A stretch of 45,252 bases of DNA, taken from positions 1 to 45,252 of the forward strand of contig JAEURK010000176.1 in assembly GCA_016789175.1 (NCBI GenBank), written 5' to 3'. Position numbers and translations under genes: made by a program. Position 1 is the stretch's first letter. Every line of letters begins with the position of its first letter. Of this stretch, positions 1-8,293 are shown piece after piece. A model generated the notes under the pieces. The model ran no database searches, was not told where the DNA came from, and was given only the letters and a program-made list of their open reading frames with translations. Source of the DNA: Anaerolineales bacterium (GTDB taxonomy: Bacteria; Chloroflexota; Anaerolineae; Anaerolineales; UBA6663).

Positions 1-506
1 ACAGCGACGCCGCCAACCTGTCGTACACCCAGAGCGGTCGCGTGGTCACGTATCTGCTGGAGACATACGGGCCCGAGCGCATGAGCGCTCTCTTGGGCGC
101 TTTTCAACAGGGACAAACCGCGGACGCTGCCCTGGTGGAGGTCTATGGCCTGGACACGGACGGCATTGATGCCGCCTGGCGCGCCCACCTCCTTGGCGAG
201 CCTTCGCCCACCCCGCAGCCGCTCGTCAGCCCGAGCCCGCAACCCACGCAGACCGCCGTCCCGACGATTGTCGCCTGGAACGGCGTTCCCACGCCGTTTG
301 TCGTCACACCCCTGCCGACCGCCGCGGCGCCGACAGTCACGGCCACGCCAACGCCAGCGCCTTCCGGGGCCAGCGGGGCTGCGGGTGTGATCGCGTCGGT
401 CGTCCTGCTGGCCACGATGCTGATCCTGTGCGGGTGCACGTTGGTGCCCGGTGCCGCGATTTTGGGCGGAGCCCTCTGGCTGATCCTGCGGGGGAGCCGG
501 GAATGA
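1..506 (+). CDS. Peptidase-MA-like membrane protein, C-terminal part (5' truncated)
   Basis: The reading frame is open from base 3 at the window edge, so only the last 167 or so residues are present. The segment SDAANLSYTQSGRVVTYLLE, followed by ETYGPERMSALL and a VYGLDTDGIDAAW stretch, aligns with the region after the metal site in the peptidase-MA-like protein at 34010-35377 (SYEQSLQVVAFLIETHGAEK, YGLTTYTLDSAW). After that comes a Thr/Pro-rich linker (PTPQPLVSPSPQPTQT and on), then one hydrophobic helix (VIASVVLLATMLILC) and a short basic tail. This is the layout of a secreted, C-terminally anchored protein. The HExxH zinc site would lie upstream and cannot be seen. The stop overlaps the start of the next gene by 4 nt (ATGA), which implies translational coupling. 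The family call rests on similarity to the complete paralogue. Confidence 0.8.
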   Translation, partial: SDAANLSYTQSGRVVTYLLETYGPERMSALLGAFQQGQTADAALVEVYGLDTDGIDAAWRAHLLGEPSPTPQPLVSPSPQPTQTAVPTIVAWNGVPTPFVVTPLPTAAAPTVTATPTPAPSGASGAAGVIASVVLLATMLILCGCTLVPGAAILGGALWLILRGSRE

Positions 507-2119
507 CCACTGCGCGCGCGCCGCGCCTGGCCCTGGCGGCCCTGCTTGCCTTGGCCATGGCCTGCGGATCCGGCGTCAACCTACCGGCCCCAACCCAGGC
601 CCCGGGGCCACTGCCTGATGTCCGGGGTCTGCCCAGAACCGAGACCCTGGTGCTTCTGGGTTACGAGCCGACCCGGGTCGAATACGTCGATCCGGCGCAG
701 TACGGGGGCTCGACCTCGGCCTACAAGGGGTTGCTGTTCAGCGGCCTGGTGCGCTTCACGCCCGACCTCAAACTCGCGCCGGATCTGGCGCGCAATTGGA
801 CAGTCAGCGCTGACGGGCTGGTCTATACGTTTGAGCTCGAACCCGAAGCGCGCTTCAGCGACGGCAGCCCGATCACGGCCGAGGACGTGATCTTTAGCTG
901 GACGCGCGCGCTGGACCCGGCCACCGGTGTCGGCGAAAACCCCTACCTCGATGACATTGCGGGCGCGACCACCGTAGCCCAGGGCTACGACGTCGCGTTA
1001 ACCGGAGCCACGGCGCTCGACGACCACACCCTCGAGGTCCGATTGCGCGCGCCCAACGCGTTCTTTTTGGGCAAACTCACCTTCCCGGTCGCCTACGTCG
1101 TACAGCGCGCCAACGTCACGTCGGGCGACGACTGGTATCAACGACCGGTCAGCAGCGGGCCGTACGCGCTGAGCGAGATCGTGCCCTACGACACCGTGAC
1201 GCTCGAGCGCCAGGACGGCTACCCGCACCCGCCGGACGTGCGCTATGTGATCTACCTGACGAATGAAGGCGGGAGCCCGCTCAGCCTGTTCGAGGGCGGC
1301 GACATCGACTGGGTCGACCTGTGGGACTCCGATGCCAGCCTGATTCGGGATCCGGGCCATCGCCTGCATCCTCTGCTCCACAGCACAACCAGCCTGTGCA
1401 CCAACTATCTTGAATTGAACACGCACCGGCCAGGCCTGACCAATCCGGACGTCCGCGCGGCGCTCGCCCTGGCCATCGACCGGGACACACTTTTCGCCAG
1501 CCTGATCGACGGCGACGATCGGCGTGCGACGACGCTCCTCCCACCGGCGATGCCCGGTTTCGTGGCTCGTCCTGAAACCGCCTTCGATCCTGAAGCCGCC
1601 CGGGCCGCGTTGGCCCGTTCCGGCTACCAACCCGAAGATATCACGTTACGGCTGAGCGTCACGGGGTCGAGCAATGACATCGGCGATCTGCTGGGCGCGA
1701 TTGTCCAGGGCTGGCGCGAGACCCTGGGCATCTCGGTCACGGCCCAGGTGTTGGATTGGTACGACTTCGATTACGCGCTGTCGCGACACGCGACCGACGT
1801 GATCAGCACCGGCTGGTGCGCCGACTATCCAGACGCCCAAAATTTCCTCGACTCGATCGCGCACTCGGACGGTAGCTACAACAATCTCGGGTTCGCCGAA
1901 CGTGCCGTGGACGACTGGCTGGACTCAGCCCGGGCCGAGCCGGACGCGGTTCGGCGTCTGGACCTGTATCACCAGGCCGAGACGTGGCTACTCGATCAGA
2001 CCGTGCTGATCCCGCTCGCCCACAGTGCCTACGCCGCGGTCGTTCAGGCGCGCGTTCAGGGCTATGTCCTGACGCCCTTCGACGTCGCCATCATCCCCTG
2101 GATCAGCCTGCGTCCGTAG
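503..2119 (+). CDS. Family-5 extracellular solute-binding lipoprotein (peptide/oligopeptide ABC transporter type)
   Basis: 538 aa from the ATG that overlaps the upstream stop. The N-terminus is a lipoprotein signal peptide (LALAALLALAMAC, Cys21). The body shows SBP_bac_5 (DppA/OppA-like) landmarks: AYKGLLFSGLVRFTPDLKLA, LARNWTVSADGLVYTFEL, DGSPITAEDVIFSWTRALDP, a VRAALALAIDRDTL segment and STGWCADYPDAQNF near the end. Family members bind peptides, nickel, sugars or other solutes outside the membrane and deliver them to an ABC permease. No permease or ATPase genes lie nearby, so the partner and ligand are unknown. The gene follows a peptidase-MA-like gene with a 4-nt overlap. A similar but longer protein with the same partner sits at 31605-33776. 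The 3' end overlaps the convergent MBL gene by 17 bp. Confidence 0.9.
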   Translation: MTTARAPRLALAALLALAMACGSGVNLPAPTQAPGPLPDVRGLPRTETLVLLGYEPTRVEYVDPAQYGGSTSAYKGLLFSGLVRFTPDLKLAPDLARNWTVSADGLVYTFELEPEARFSDGSPITAEDVIFSWTRALDPATGVGENPYLDDIAGATTVAQGYDVALTGATALDDHTLEVRLRAPNAFFLGKLTFPVAYVVQRANVTSGDDWYQRPVSSGPYALSEIVPYDTVTLERQDGYPHPPDVRYVIYLTNEGGSPLSLFEGGDIDWVDLWDSDASLIRDPGHRLHPLLHSTTSLCTNYLELNTHRPGLTNPDVRAALALAIDRDTLFASLIDGDDRRATTLLPPAMPGFVARPETAFDPEAARAALARSGYQPEDITLRLSVTGSSNDIGDLLGAIVQGWRETLGISVTAQVLDWYDFDYALSRHATDVISTGWCADYPDAQNFLDSIAHSDGSYNNLGFAERAVDDWLDSARAEPDAVRRLDLYHQAETWLLDQTVLIPLAHSAYAAVVQARVQGYVLTPFDVAIIPWISLRP

Positions 2120-2738
2120 TTGCCTCGAGCGCGGGTGGAACCGGCCCGGCCGGCCCGTGACCCGGGTAGACGGTCGTGGCGCCCGAGCGTCGTATCTCGG
2201 CCCAACTCTGAAGCACACGCGCCTGTCCGTCGCCGAAGGCCAGCCATGGGACCGTCAGGTCGCCCGTGAAGGCTGCTCCGGAATCCAACACCAGTGTCAT
2301 GCTGTCGTCCGAATGTCCCGGCGTCGCGATGATCTCGCCCGCGATCCCCAGACGCGCCAGGTACGCGCGGCTCGCGCCGGCCGAGAGCACCCGGGCGCCA
2401 TCGAGCGTGAGCGGCAGGTAGCCGTCGGTGGGTTTGACCATTTGCGCCAGGAGCGGGATCGCGTCGACCTGAGCGTCGATCACGATCAGGGTGAGACCCG
2501 CGCGCTTGAGCTCCTGCGCCAGCCCGGCGTGGTCCGGATGGTAGTGCGTGGCGAAGGCGTGGGTGAGGTCGTGCGTTGTCAGGCCCTTTCGCTTGAGGGC
2601 GCCGGTTAGCTCGGCCCACGAGCCGGGCCAACCCAGGTCGATCAGCAGCCGCGCCGATCCGGCGCCGACCACATAGTAGTTGGTCGAACGGTAACCGACG
2701 TTGACGATCGTGACGGGCTCGGGCTGCTGGGTGGCCAT
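2103..2738 (-). CDS. MBL-fold metallo-hydrolase
   Basis: 211 aa with the metallo-beta-lactamase fold signature HYHPDH at residues 65-70 (HxHxDH). A GHS motif (TPGHSDDSMTLV) and FTGD (first-shell Asp) follow, and GHGP comes near the C-terminus. These match the dinuclear metal ligands of glyoxalase-II-like hydrolases. The protein is cytoplasmic, with no signal peptide. It starts 9 bp after the carA stop, so the two are probably cotranscribed, although no functional link to pyrimidine or arginine synthesis is evident. The substrate cannot be deduced. Typical roles in the family are thioester, phosphoester or lactone hydrolysis. Confidence 0.85.
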   Translation of the reverse strand: MATQQPEPVTIVNVGYRSTNYYVVGAGSARLLIDLGWPGSWAELTGALKRKGLTTHDLTHAFATHYHPDHAGLAQELKRAGLTLIVIDAQVDAIPLLAQMVKPTDGYLPLTLDGARVLSAGASRAYLARLGIAGEIIATPGHSDDSMTLVLDSGAAFTGDLTVPWLAFGDGQARVLQSWAEIRRSGATTVYPGHGPAGPVPPALEATTDAG

Positions 2739-2747
2739 CGACCGACT

Positions 2748-3881
2748 TCAGCCGACGCCTCTCGCCATCAGCGTCCGAAACGCGTCGAACAGATAGCGGG
2801 CATCGTGCGGGCCCGGCGCCGCCTCGGGGTGATATTGCACACTGAAGGCACGCTGCGCCGGCGCGCGCAGGCCTTCGCAACAACGATCGTTGAGATTAAC
2901 GTGCGAAACCTGAACGTCGGCCGGCAGGCTGGCGGCATCGACCGCAAAGCCGTGGTTATGGCTGGAGATCTCGACCGGCCCGGCGTCGCGCTGGACCGGT
3001 TGATTGCCACCGCGATGACCGAATTTAAGTTTGTAGGTCGAGCCGCCGAGCGCCAGTCCTAGAATCTGGTGCCCAAGACAGATGCCGAAGACCGGCACGC
3101 GGCCCAGTAGCGCCTGCACTGCTTCGATCGCATAGGTGCAGGCAGCGGGATCACCCGGGCCGTTTGAGAGGAAGACGCCATCGGGCTTGAAGGCCAGCAC
3201 CTCGGCGGCCGTGGTCTGGGCCGGGACCACCCAGACGTCACAGCCATGCGCATTGAGCAGCCGCAGGATGTTGCGTTTGATGCCGAAGTCAAAGGCTACC
3301 ACACGGTAACGTGGCAGTGGCGGAGTTGGCAGATCGAGCCCCCAACCATCGGAAGTCGGCTGATAGGCGTATGGCTCCCGGCAACTGACCGCGCGCGCGA
3401 GATCGAGACCGTTCATATCAGGCGCGGATCGGGCCAGACCGATCACACGCGCGGCCTCCGGTTGGAGGCTCGAGATCGCGGCATTCTGGGCGCCAAAGGT
3501 GCGGATGCGTCGGGTGAGCGCCCGGGTGTCGACGTCCGTGATCGCCACGATGCCGCGGTCCTGCAGATACTGCTCGAGCGAGCCAGCGGCGCGCCAATTG
3601 CTGACGACCGGGCTGGCCGCGCGCACAACCAGGCCGGCCGCCCAGGCGCGCGCCGATTCGTCGTCTTCAGCGTTGGCGCCGTAGTTGCCGATGTGGGGCT
3701 GGGTCAGCACCACGATCTGGCCGTGATACGAGGGATCGGTCAGGATCTCCTGGTATCCGGTGAGCGATGTGTTGAACACGATCTCGCCGACGCGCTCGCC
3801 TCGGGCGCCATAAGCGCGCCCGGGCCATAGCGATCCGTCGGCCAGGCCAAGCAGGGCCGGAGCTGAGGCAGGCTGGGTCAT
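2748..3881 (-). CDS. carA: Carbamoyl-phosphate synthase small subunit (glutaminase)
   Basis: 377 aa, a normal length for CarA. It hydrolyses glutamine and channels ammonia to CarB for carbamoyl phosphate, feeding pyrimidine and arginine synthesis. The N-terminal small-subunit domain carries [17 protein letters not shown] and the class-I glutamine amidotransferase domain follows. Landmarks are LSNGPGDP (residues 238-245), the nucleophile Cys268 in [15 protein letters not shown], the [11 protein letters not shown] segment, and His351/Glu353 in SVQYHPEA. The ATG at 3881 is chosen because family homology begins there. The frame stays open much further upstream, but that stretch runs through a perfect hairpin and a TATAAT box and has no family similarity. 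No carB is in the window. The MBL gene follows after 9 bp. Confidence 0.95.
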   Translation of the reverse strand: MTQPASAPALLGLADGSLWPGRAYGARGERVGEIVFNTSLTGYQEILTDPSYHGQIVVLTQPHIGNYGANAEDDESARAWAAGLVVRAASPVVSNWRAAGSLEQYLQDRGIVAITDVDTRALTRRIRTFGAQNAAISSLQPEAARVIGLARSAPDMNGLDLARAVSCREPYAYQPTSDGWGLDLPTPPLPRYRVVAFDFGIKRNILRLLNAHGCDVWVVPAQTTAAEVLAFKPDGVFLSNGPGDPAACTYAIEAVQALLGRVPVFGICLGHQILGLALGGSTYKLKFGHRGGNQPVQRDAGPVEISSHNHGFAVDAASLPADVQVSHVNLNDRCCEGLRAPAQRAFSVQYHPEAAPGPHDARYLFDAFRTLMARGVG

Positions 3882-3902
3882 AGCGGGTTGATACTCGCGC
3901 CG

Positions 3903-3908
3903 ATTATA
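3903..3908 (-). promoter_or_regulatory. Probable -10 box of carA
   Basis: The minus strand reads TATAAT here, 21 nt before the carA ATG, giving a leader of roughly 15 nt. No convincing -35 hexamer or Shine-Dalgarno sequence is visible. There is also no room for a PyrR or UMP-type attenuator between this box and the start codon. Confidence 0.5.
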
Positions 3909-4080
3909 GCGGTCGCCCCATCGGTTCGGGCGAGCAGCGCACACGGAAAAGTGCCGGTCGAAACTGGTCGACTTGCCGGGTTGCACACCGCGGTGCGTCC
4001 GAGCAAGCCGTCCGGAGCAGACTCGGGCCGCTCGATTGCCACGAATTTGAGCACTGTTCAGCCCGGGTGGGAGAAGATTG

Positions 4081-4145
4081 GCGAGAAACGAGGGTGTGCG
4101 AGGGTCGGGGCTCCTCCCCGACCCTCGCACACCCTCGTTTCTCGC
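4081..4145. repeat. Perfect 30-bp inverted repeat with 5-nt loop
   Basis: The left arm 4081-4110 and right arm 4116-4145 are exact reverse complements around the loop CTCCT. With one bulge and one mismatch the pairing continues about 9 bp further out (near 4072-4080 and 4147-4155). It lies in a divergent promoter region, so a simple terminator role is unlikely unless it isolates the two units. No T-tract follows on either strand. Confidence 0.95.
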
Positions 4146-4487
4146 CCAACCTTCTGCTGGCTGAGCAATCACCGATTTTCGCGACTTGACGCGATTTCTC
4201 ACCAATGGTGATCGTTCGTGCCGATTTGGCCCAATGCGTGAGTGCTCTGCCAACAGGAAGTTGGGTGAATCAGGCGCGGCGAATGTCCAGATCCCAATAC
4301 GCGTCATCCGCGCAAGCCGCGACCATAATCTGCGCCTGCCAACACGCCTTTGCGCACGCGTCGTGTCGGCCATCTGGGCGGCCTCGGTTTTCCGGTATGA
4401 TTAAGGGGTTGGGGATATCGTTATGGGCGTCGAGCACGCTCCTGGTACGATCATCACAGTTCACCACCTTACTATCGGGATAGCGAC

Positions 4488-5237
4488 ATGCCGGGCCATA
4501 TTTTGATCGTCGAAGACCACGTCTTCTTCCGTAACGGGCTGCGCCAGTTTCTTGAAGGCGAGGGATTCCAGGTGACCGAAGCGGGTGATCTGGAGACGGC
4601 CGAAGGGATGGTCAAGGCCAATTCGTTTTCCGGCGCGATCGTGGACATCGTCATCCCTGTGGCCGAGGGCGCGCCGCCGCGGCACAACGAAGATACCGGC
4701 CTGGAATTCGCCGGCCGGCTCAAGCAGCACTGGCCGGGCGTCGGCGTCCTGATCCTGTCGTCGCACCCGGATCGTGGCCACATCTTCTTCGACTGGGTCC
4801 GGGACGGGTATCGCGGCATCGGCTATGTCTTGAAGGACGGAAATCCGGAAGCCCTGTTGGCCGCGCTCCACCAGGTGATCGATGGCCGCGTGACGTTCGA
4901 TCCTCAGGTCAAGAGCGAACGGCAGGTCGCGCAGGAGTTGCTCGACCGACTTGCGGGTGACGAGCGACATTGGGTCAACCAGGCGCTTTCCTGTCTGCCG
5001 ACCCTGACACCGCGCGAGTGGGAGATCGCGCACTGGCTCACCGCGTCGTACGACGTTCGGGCCGTCGCCGATCGGCTCGGCCTGCAACCCAAGACTGTCG
5101 AGAACAATATCACCCAGATCTACGGCAAGCTCGGCCTGAGCGTGATGGGCCAACAGGCGCCGCACCTGCGTCCCGGGTATATTCTCACCAAGGCATGCCT
5201 GATCTACGAACTCCAACACGGCGCCGCGACCTTGTAA
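4488..5237 (+). CDS. NarL/FixJ-type response regulator
   Basis: 249 aa. The receiver domain begins ILIVEDHVFFRNGLRQFLEG with the acidic pocket residues. The phosphoacceptor Asp is in AIVDIVIP, Ser is in LILSSHPD and the conserved Lys is in GYVLKDG. About ten extra residues sit between the phospho-Asp strand and the next helix (AEGAPPRHNEDTGLEFAG), which is unusual. The C-terminus is a LuxR-type HTH (LTPREWEIAHWLTAS, then VADRLGLQPKTVENNITQIY) with a longer tail than usual. It would bind DNA when phosphorylated by the kinase encoded immediately downstream, whose start overlaps this gene by 43 bp. A paralogue with the same insertion lies at 11337-12074. Confidence 0.9.
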   Translation: MPGHILIVEDHVFFRNGLRQFLEGEGFQVTEAGDLETAEGMVKANSFSGAIVDIVIPVAEGAPPRHNEDTGLEFAGRLKQHWPGVGVLILSSHPDRGHIFFDWVRDGYRGIGYVLKDGNPEALLAALHQVIDGRVTFDPQVKSERQVAQELLDRLAGDERHWVNQALSCLPTLTPREWEIAHWLTASYDVRAVADRLGLQPKTVENNITQIYGKLGLSVMGQQAPHLRPGYILTKACLIYELQHGAATL

Positions 5238-7642
5238 GGGTCGCGCGCGATCCGCTGGTCTGGTTCATGCTCGCCATCGGCCTGGTTGGCCTGACCGGGC
5301 TGTTCAATTTCGCCCGCGACATCGGTCAACCCTTTGGCGGCTTCCTGGTCGGGCGCAACTTTGGCGATCCGCGCTGGTTTGTCGACAACGTCACCCCACC
5401 CCACTGGCCCGGGCTGGTGGCCACCGGGATCGCACGCGACAGCGTGCTGCTCGCGATCGACGGTCGCCCCTACGATTTCAACGATCGCACGGTCTATGCC
5501 GAGGCCTGGGCCGAGGGTCGCCGCGCCCTCGATATCACTTACGCCGTCAATGGTCAGGTCATGACCACCCGCCTGACGATCGAGACCTTCACCGGACACC
5601 AATACCTCGACAGCACCCTGCCCGAGGTCATCCTGGCCGCCAGCTTTTGGATGCTGGCAATCGCCCTGTATCGCTCGCGGCCCGACGACCGCGTCAATCG
5701 CCATGCGGCGATCTTCTTCGTGACCCTCGGCGCCTATCGCCTGACGGCCTGGCCGGCCCTGTTTCGCGACGGTGACGATGTCGCCCGCCTGCTCGAATTC
5801 GCGTTCGTCGGGATGCTCTGGCCGCTCTTTGCGGCCCAGTGGGCCCACTTCGCCCTGATCTTCCCCAAGACCAGCCGTTGGCTGAACCGCTGGACCTTGA
5901 CCTTGATCTACGGCAACGCGGTCGCCTTGAGCCTCTCCTATGCCGTCGTCCGATATTTGCTGTGGAGCCGCGGCTGGACGGCCGTGATCGGTCAGTGGGA
6001 CGATATCCTCTGGCGCTGGCTCGTGTTCACCTTCATGAGCGCCGTGCTCTTGCTGATCGTGCGCCTGGTGATCATCGCGGCGTGGCCGGCCACGAATTTC
6101 CGCATCCGGCGGCAGGCGCTGGTGTTCATGGTCGGGATGCTGGTCGCCATGATCCCCATCGGCATCTGGCTGGGATCGGCATTCGGCCCGTCCACAACCG
6201 GCTTCTTCATCCGTCAGCTGGACGTGCGCTACCTGTTCCTCGCCGGCCCGCTGGCGCTGGCCAGCGCCATCTTGCGCTATCGGGCCTTCCGCAGCACGCA
6301 TCCGCTCCTGAAGCTCGTGGTCGCTCTGGCCAGCAGCGCGTTGCTGGCCAGCATCGGCGCCTGGGTGTGGTGGGAGCTGCAGGCTGACGCTGTGCAGGTA
6401 GCCATTGCACCGCCGTTCCTCGCGTTTCTGGTGATCCTGTTGATCGTCATCGGCGCCTGGGGAGTTCAGAGCGTACTCGGCTCGGTCCTGGCGCGCACCT
6501 TCAATCGCGACAGTGTGCGCATCGACCAGAGCCGGCGCTTTGGTCAGGCCCTCGCCACATTGCCGGCGTCGATCGGTGCCCCGGCCCTCCTGGCTGAGAC
6601 GTTAACCCAGGTCCTGCGGGTGGAGCGCGCCGCGGTGTGGCGCATGCGGCCCGGCTCCCCACTGACCTTGATCAGCCTGGCCGGCGATTGGCGCATGCCG
6701 CCACCCGGCAGCCTCAACCCGGCTCTGGCCGAAGCCCTCAGGCCGGTGCATCTGAAAGCGCCGGACGTCGAGCTGGCTGTCGAGTTTCAGGGCCTGGCAG
6801 CGGCCGGTCTGGAGCTGGTGATCCCACTGCGCGGCGCCGACGAGCCGCTAGGCCTCATGGCGTTAGGACCGCGTCCGGACGAGGAGGTCTTCGATGATCG
6901 CGACGTCGATGCCCTGCAGTTGATCGCGCAGCAGACCGCGTTGTTTCTGCTTTCGGCGCAACAGATCGAGGAGATCCAGCGCATGTCGCAGGCCCTCGAT
7001 CAGGCGCAGGAGGTCGAACGGCTGCGCATCGCGCATGAGCTGCACGACACCACTCAACAGTCCTTGAATGGGCTGGCCTTCTCACTGACGTTGATCCGGC
7101 GGCGGCTGCGACAGGATCCCGGCCAGATCGAGAATCTGATCGGGCAAAGCATCGCGGAGACCCAACAGGCGATCAAAACGCTCTACCAGATCCGCTATAA
7201 CCTTGACATGAGCGAGCTCGATCGGGGTTTGATCGAGCCCGTACGCAACATGCTCGATCTCCTCGGGCAGCGCTGGGGCTGGAAAGTGCGTTATTCGGCG
7301 GTCGAGGCGATCGACCGGCAGTTGACCGGGCCGGGCCGGGCCGCGCTCTTCCGCCTCATCCATCAATCGCTGGAGAACATCGCCGCGCATGCCCGGGCGA
7401 CTTCGGTCGCCGTGACCCTCGACAGCACTCCCGAGCGGGTGTGCTTCGAAGTGACCGATGACGGGATCGGGTCCACGCCGGATGAGCGTAACCGGGCGGC
7501 CGAGAACGGCCATTTAGGCCTGCGCACCATGCGGACCCGCGTGGAGAGCCTTGGCGGAGAGTTTCGCTTCGACTCGGCACCCGGTGCCGGCACGCGGGTC
7601 AGCGGCTGGGTGCCGTTGGCGACCACGCCGTCATCGGATTGA
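5195..7642 (+). CDS. Membrane sensor histidine kinase, NarL-partner class (GAF, HisKA_3, HATPase_c)
   Basis: 815 aa. The ATG at 5195 is preceded by AAGG and lies inside the end of the regulator gene, so the pair is translationally coupled. An N-terminal helix (residues ~21-40) and a ~100-residue extracytoplasmic segment resembling a PDZ-type loop come first. Several membrane helices follow (from about residue 148 to 430), then a GAF-like domain. The HisKA_3 dimerisation helix contains RIAHELHDTTQQSLNG with phospho-His617. The ATPase domain has an N-box (SLENIAAHA) and G-boxes (DDGIG, GHLGLRTM, GAGTRV). It would autophosphorylate and pass phosphate to the regulator at 4488-5237. The signal is unknown. 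Confidence 0.9.
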   Translation: MPDLRTPTRRRDLVRVARDPLVWFMLAIGLVGLTGLFNFARDIGQPFGGFLVGRNFGDPRWFVDNVTPPHWPGLVATGIARDSVLLAIDGRPYDFNDRTVYAEAWAEGRRALDITYAVNGQVMTTRLTIETFTGHQYLDSTLPEVILAASFWMLAIALYRSRPDDRVNRHAAIFFVTLGAYRLTAWPALFRDGDDVARLLEFAFVGMLWPLFAAQWAHFALIFPKTSRWLNRWTLTLIYGNAVALSLSYAVVRYLLWSRGWTAVIGQWDDILWRWLVFTFMSAVLLLIVRLVIIAAWPATNFRIRRQALVFMVGMLVAMIPIGIWLGSAFGPSTTGFFIRQLDVRYLFLAGPLALASAILRYRAFRSTHPLLKLVVALASSALLASIGAWVWWELQADAVQVAIAPPFLAFLVILLIVIGAWGVQSVLGSVLARTFNRDSVRIDQSRRFGQALATLPASIGAPALLAETLTQVLRVERAAVWRMRPGSPLTLISLAGDWRMPPPGSLNPALAEALRPVHLKAPDVELAVEFQGLAAAGLELVIPLRGADEPLGLMALGPRPDEEVFDDRDVDALQLIAQQTALFLLSAQQIEEIQRMSQALDQAQEVERLRIAHELHDTTQQSLNGLAFSLTLIRRRLRQDPGQIENLIGQSIAETQQAIKTLYQIRYNLDMSELDRGLIEPVRNMLDLLGQRWGWKVRYSAVEAIDRQLTGPGRAALFRLIHQSLENIAAHARATSVAVTLDSTPERVCFEVTDDGIGSTPDERNRAAENGHLGLRTMRTRVESLGGEFRFDSAPGAGTRVSGWVPLATTPSSD

Positions 7643-8143
7643 AGCCGACTGAGCTTTGGAGACCCGCGCAACGACGACCTGAATGAAGTCGGAAAGCGAG
7701 TGCGAGTCCTGGGTCAACAGATTGGGCGGCCCGCCCTCGGCTACCACGGCCATCCGGGCCAGCGGAACCTGACTATCGCGCAACGCTGCAACCACGGTTC
7801 CGGCGGAGAGCGCCTCCACCAGGAGCGTGTGGACGCGCGGGTCAGCCCACAGGGCCGAGACACAGGCCGCATCGCCGGGCACGACCAGCGCGCGGGGCAG
7901 CGGTCGCGCGCGCGCCTGATCAATCGTGAGCGTCGCCTTGGCCTTTAGCCCGTGGCGGCCGACAACCCAACGCGTAGCCTGACTCACCAGAATGACCTCG
8001 AGCCCGGCCCCAACGAGCGGATCGATGCAGCCGGCCACCGCCGCTTCATCGAACCCGGCCGCGATCAACACCTGAACCTCACCTGCCCGTCCGCGGTTCA
8101 GACGACCCACGGCCCTTTGCATCCCTGCGACATGCATCGCCAT
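7631..8143 (-). CDS. DJ-1/PfpI-like protein lacking the catalytic cysteine
   Basis: About 170 aa from the ATG at 8143, chosen because AGGAG lies 8 nt upstream. The pattern follows the DJ-1/PfpI fold: VQVLIAAGFDEAAVAGCIDP, GLEVILVSQ, then HGLKAKATLTID. Next come ALVVPGDAA, the elbow region VVAALRDSQVPLA and the end strand VVAEGGPPNLLTQDSHSLSD. In active members the elbow is VAAICHGP with Cys; here the Cys-His are absent, and about 25 residues usually following it are missing. A deglycase, protease or glyoxalase III activity is therefore unlikely. Binding or sensing is possible. It is convergent with the sensor kinase gene (12-bp overlap). The start is moderately certain and the family call is by motif pattern. 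Confidence 0.6.
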   Translation of the reverse strand: MAMHVAGMQRAVGRLNRGRAGEVQVLIAAGFDEAAVAGCIDPLVGAGLEVILVSQATRWVVGRHGLKAKATLTIDQARARPLPRALVVPGDAACVSALWADPRVHTLLVEALSAGTVVAALRDSQVPLARMAVVAEGGPPNLLTQDSHSLSDFIQVVVARVSKAQSASIR

Positions 8144-8293
8144 GCGGCCTGCTCCTGCCCGGCTGACGGGTTGCGCTGCCCCTGCGCCCTGGAACGATTG
8201 AAACCAGCCTAGATCGCGGCCGACTGCGCCGGGCACGCGGGCTTGTGCGGTCTTGTGCGGCGATGTTACAAATCGCAAGAGGCGGGTATCGTC

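Larger units (their letters stand above)
3882..4487. other. 606-bp divergent intergenic region
   Basis: The region lies between carA (leftward) and the response regulator gene (rightward). It contains the carA -10 box, one long perfect inverted repeat (4081-4145) and AT-richer sequence near 4396-4401 (TATGAT) that may belong to the regulator promoter. Open frames crossing it have no family resemblance and owe their matching translations on both strands to the palindrome. I see no RNA gene. Confidence 0.6.

Noticed and set aside
2103..2883. 273-aa minus-strand frame overlapping the MBL and carA genes
   Set aside because: It is out of frame with both motif-bearing genes and Arg-rich; the 211-aa MBL frame carries the metal site.
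3882..4373. 164-residue N-terminal extension of carA
   Set aside because: It runs through a TATAAT box and a perfect hairpin, and CarA homology starts at the Met at 3881.
4186..4483. Small plus- and minus-strand frames before the response regulator
   Set aside because: No ribosome site, no family pattern, and they overlap each other; probably non-coding.
5204..6301. 365-aa minus-strand frame inside the sensor kinase gene
   Set aside because: It is antisense to a motif-rich kinase, and its Asp/Gln/His/Gly-rich translation resembles no protein family.
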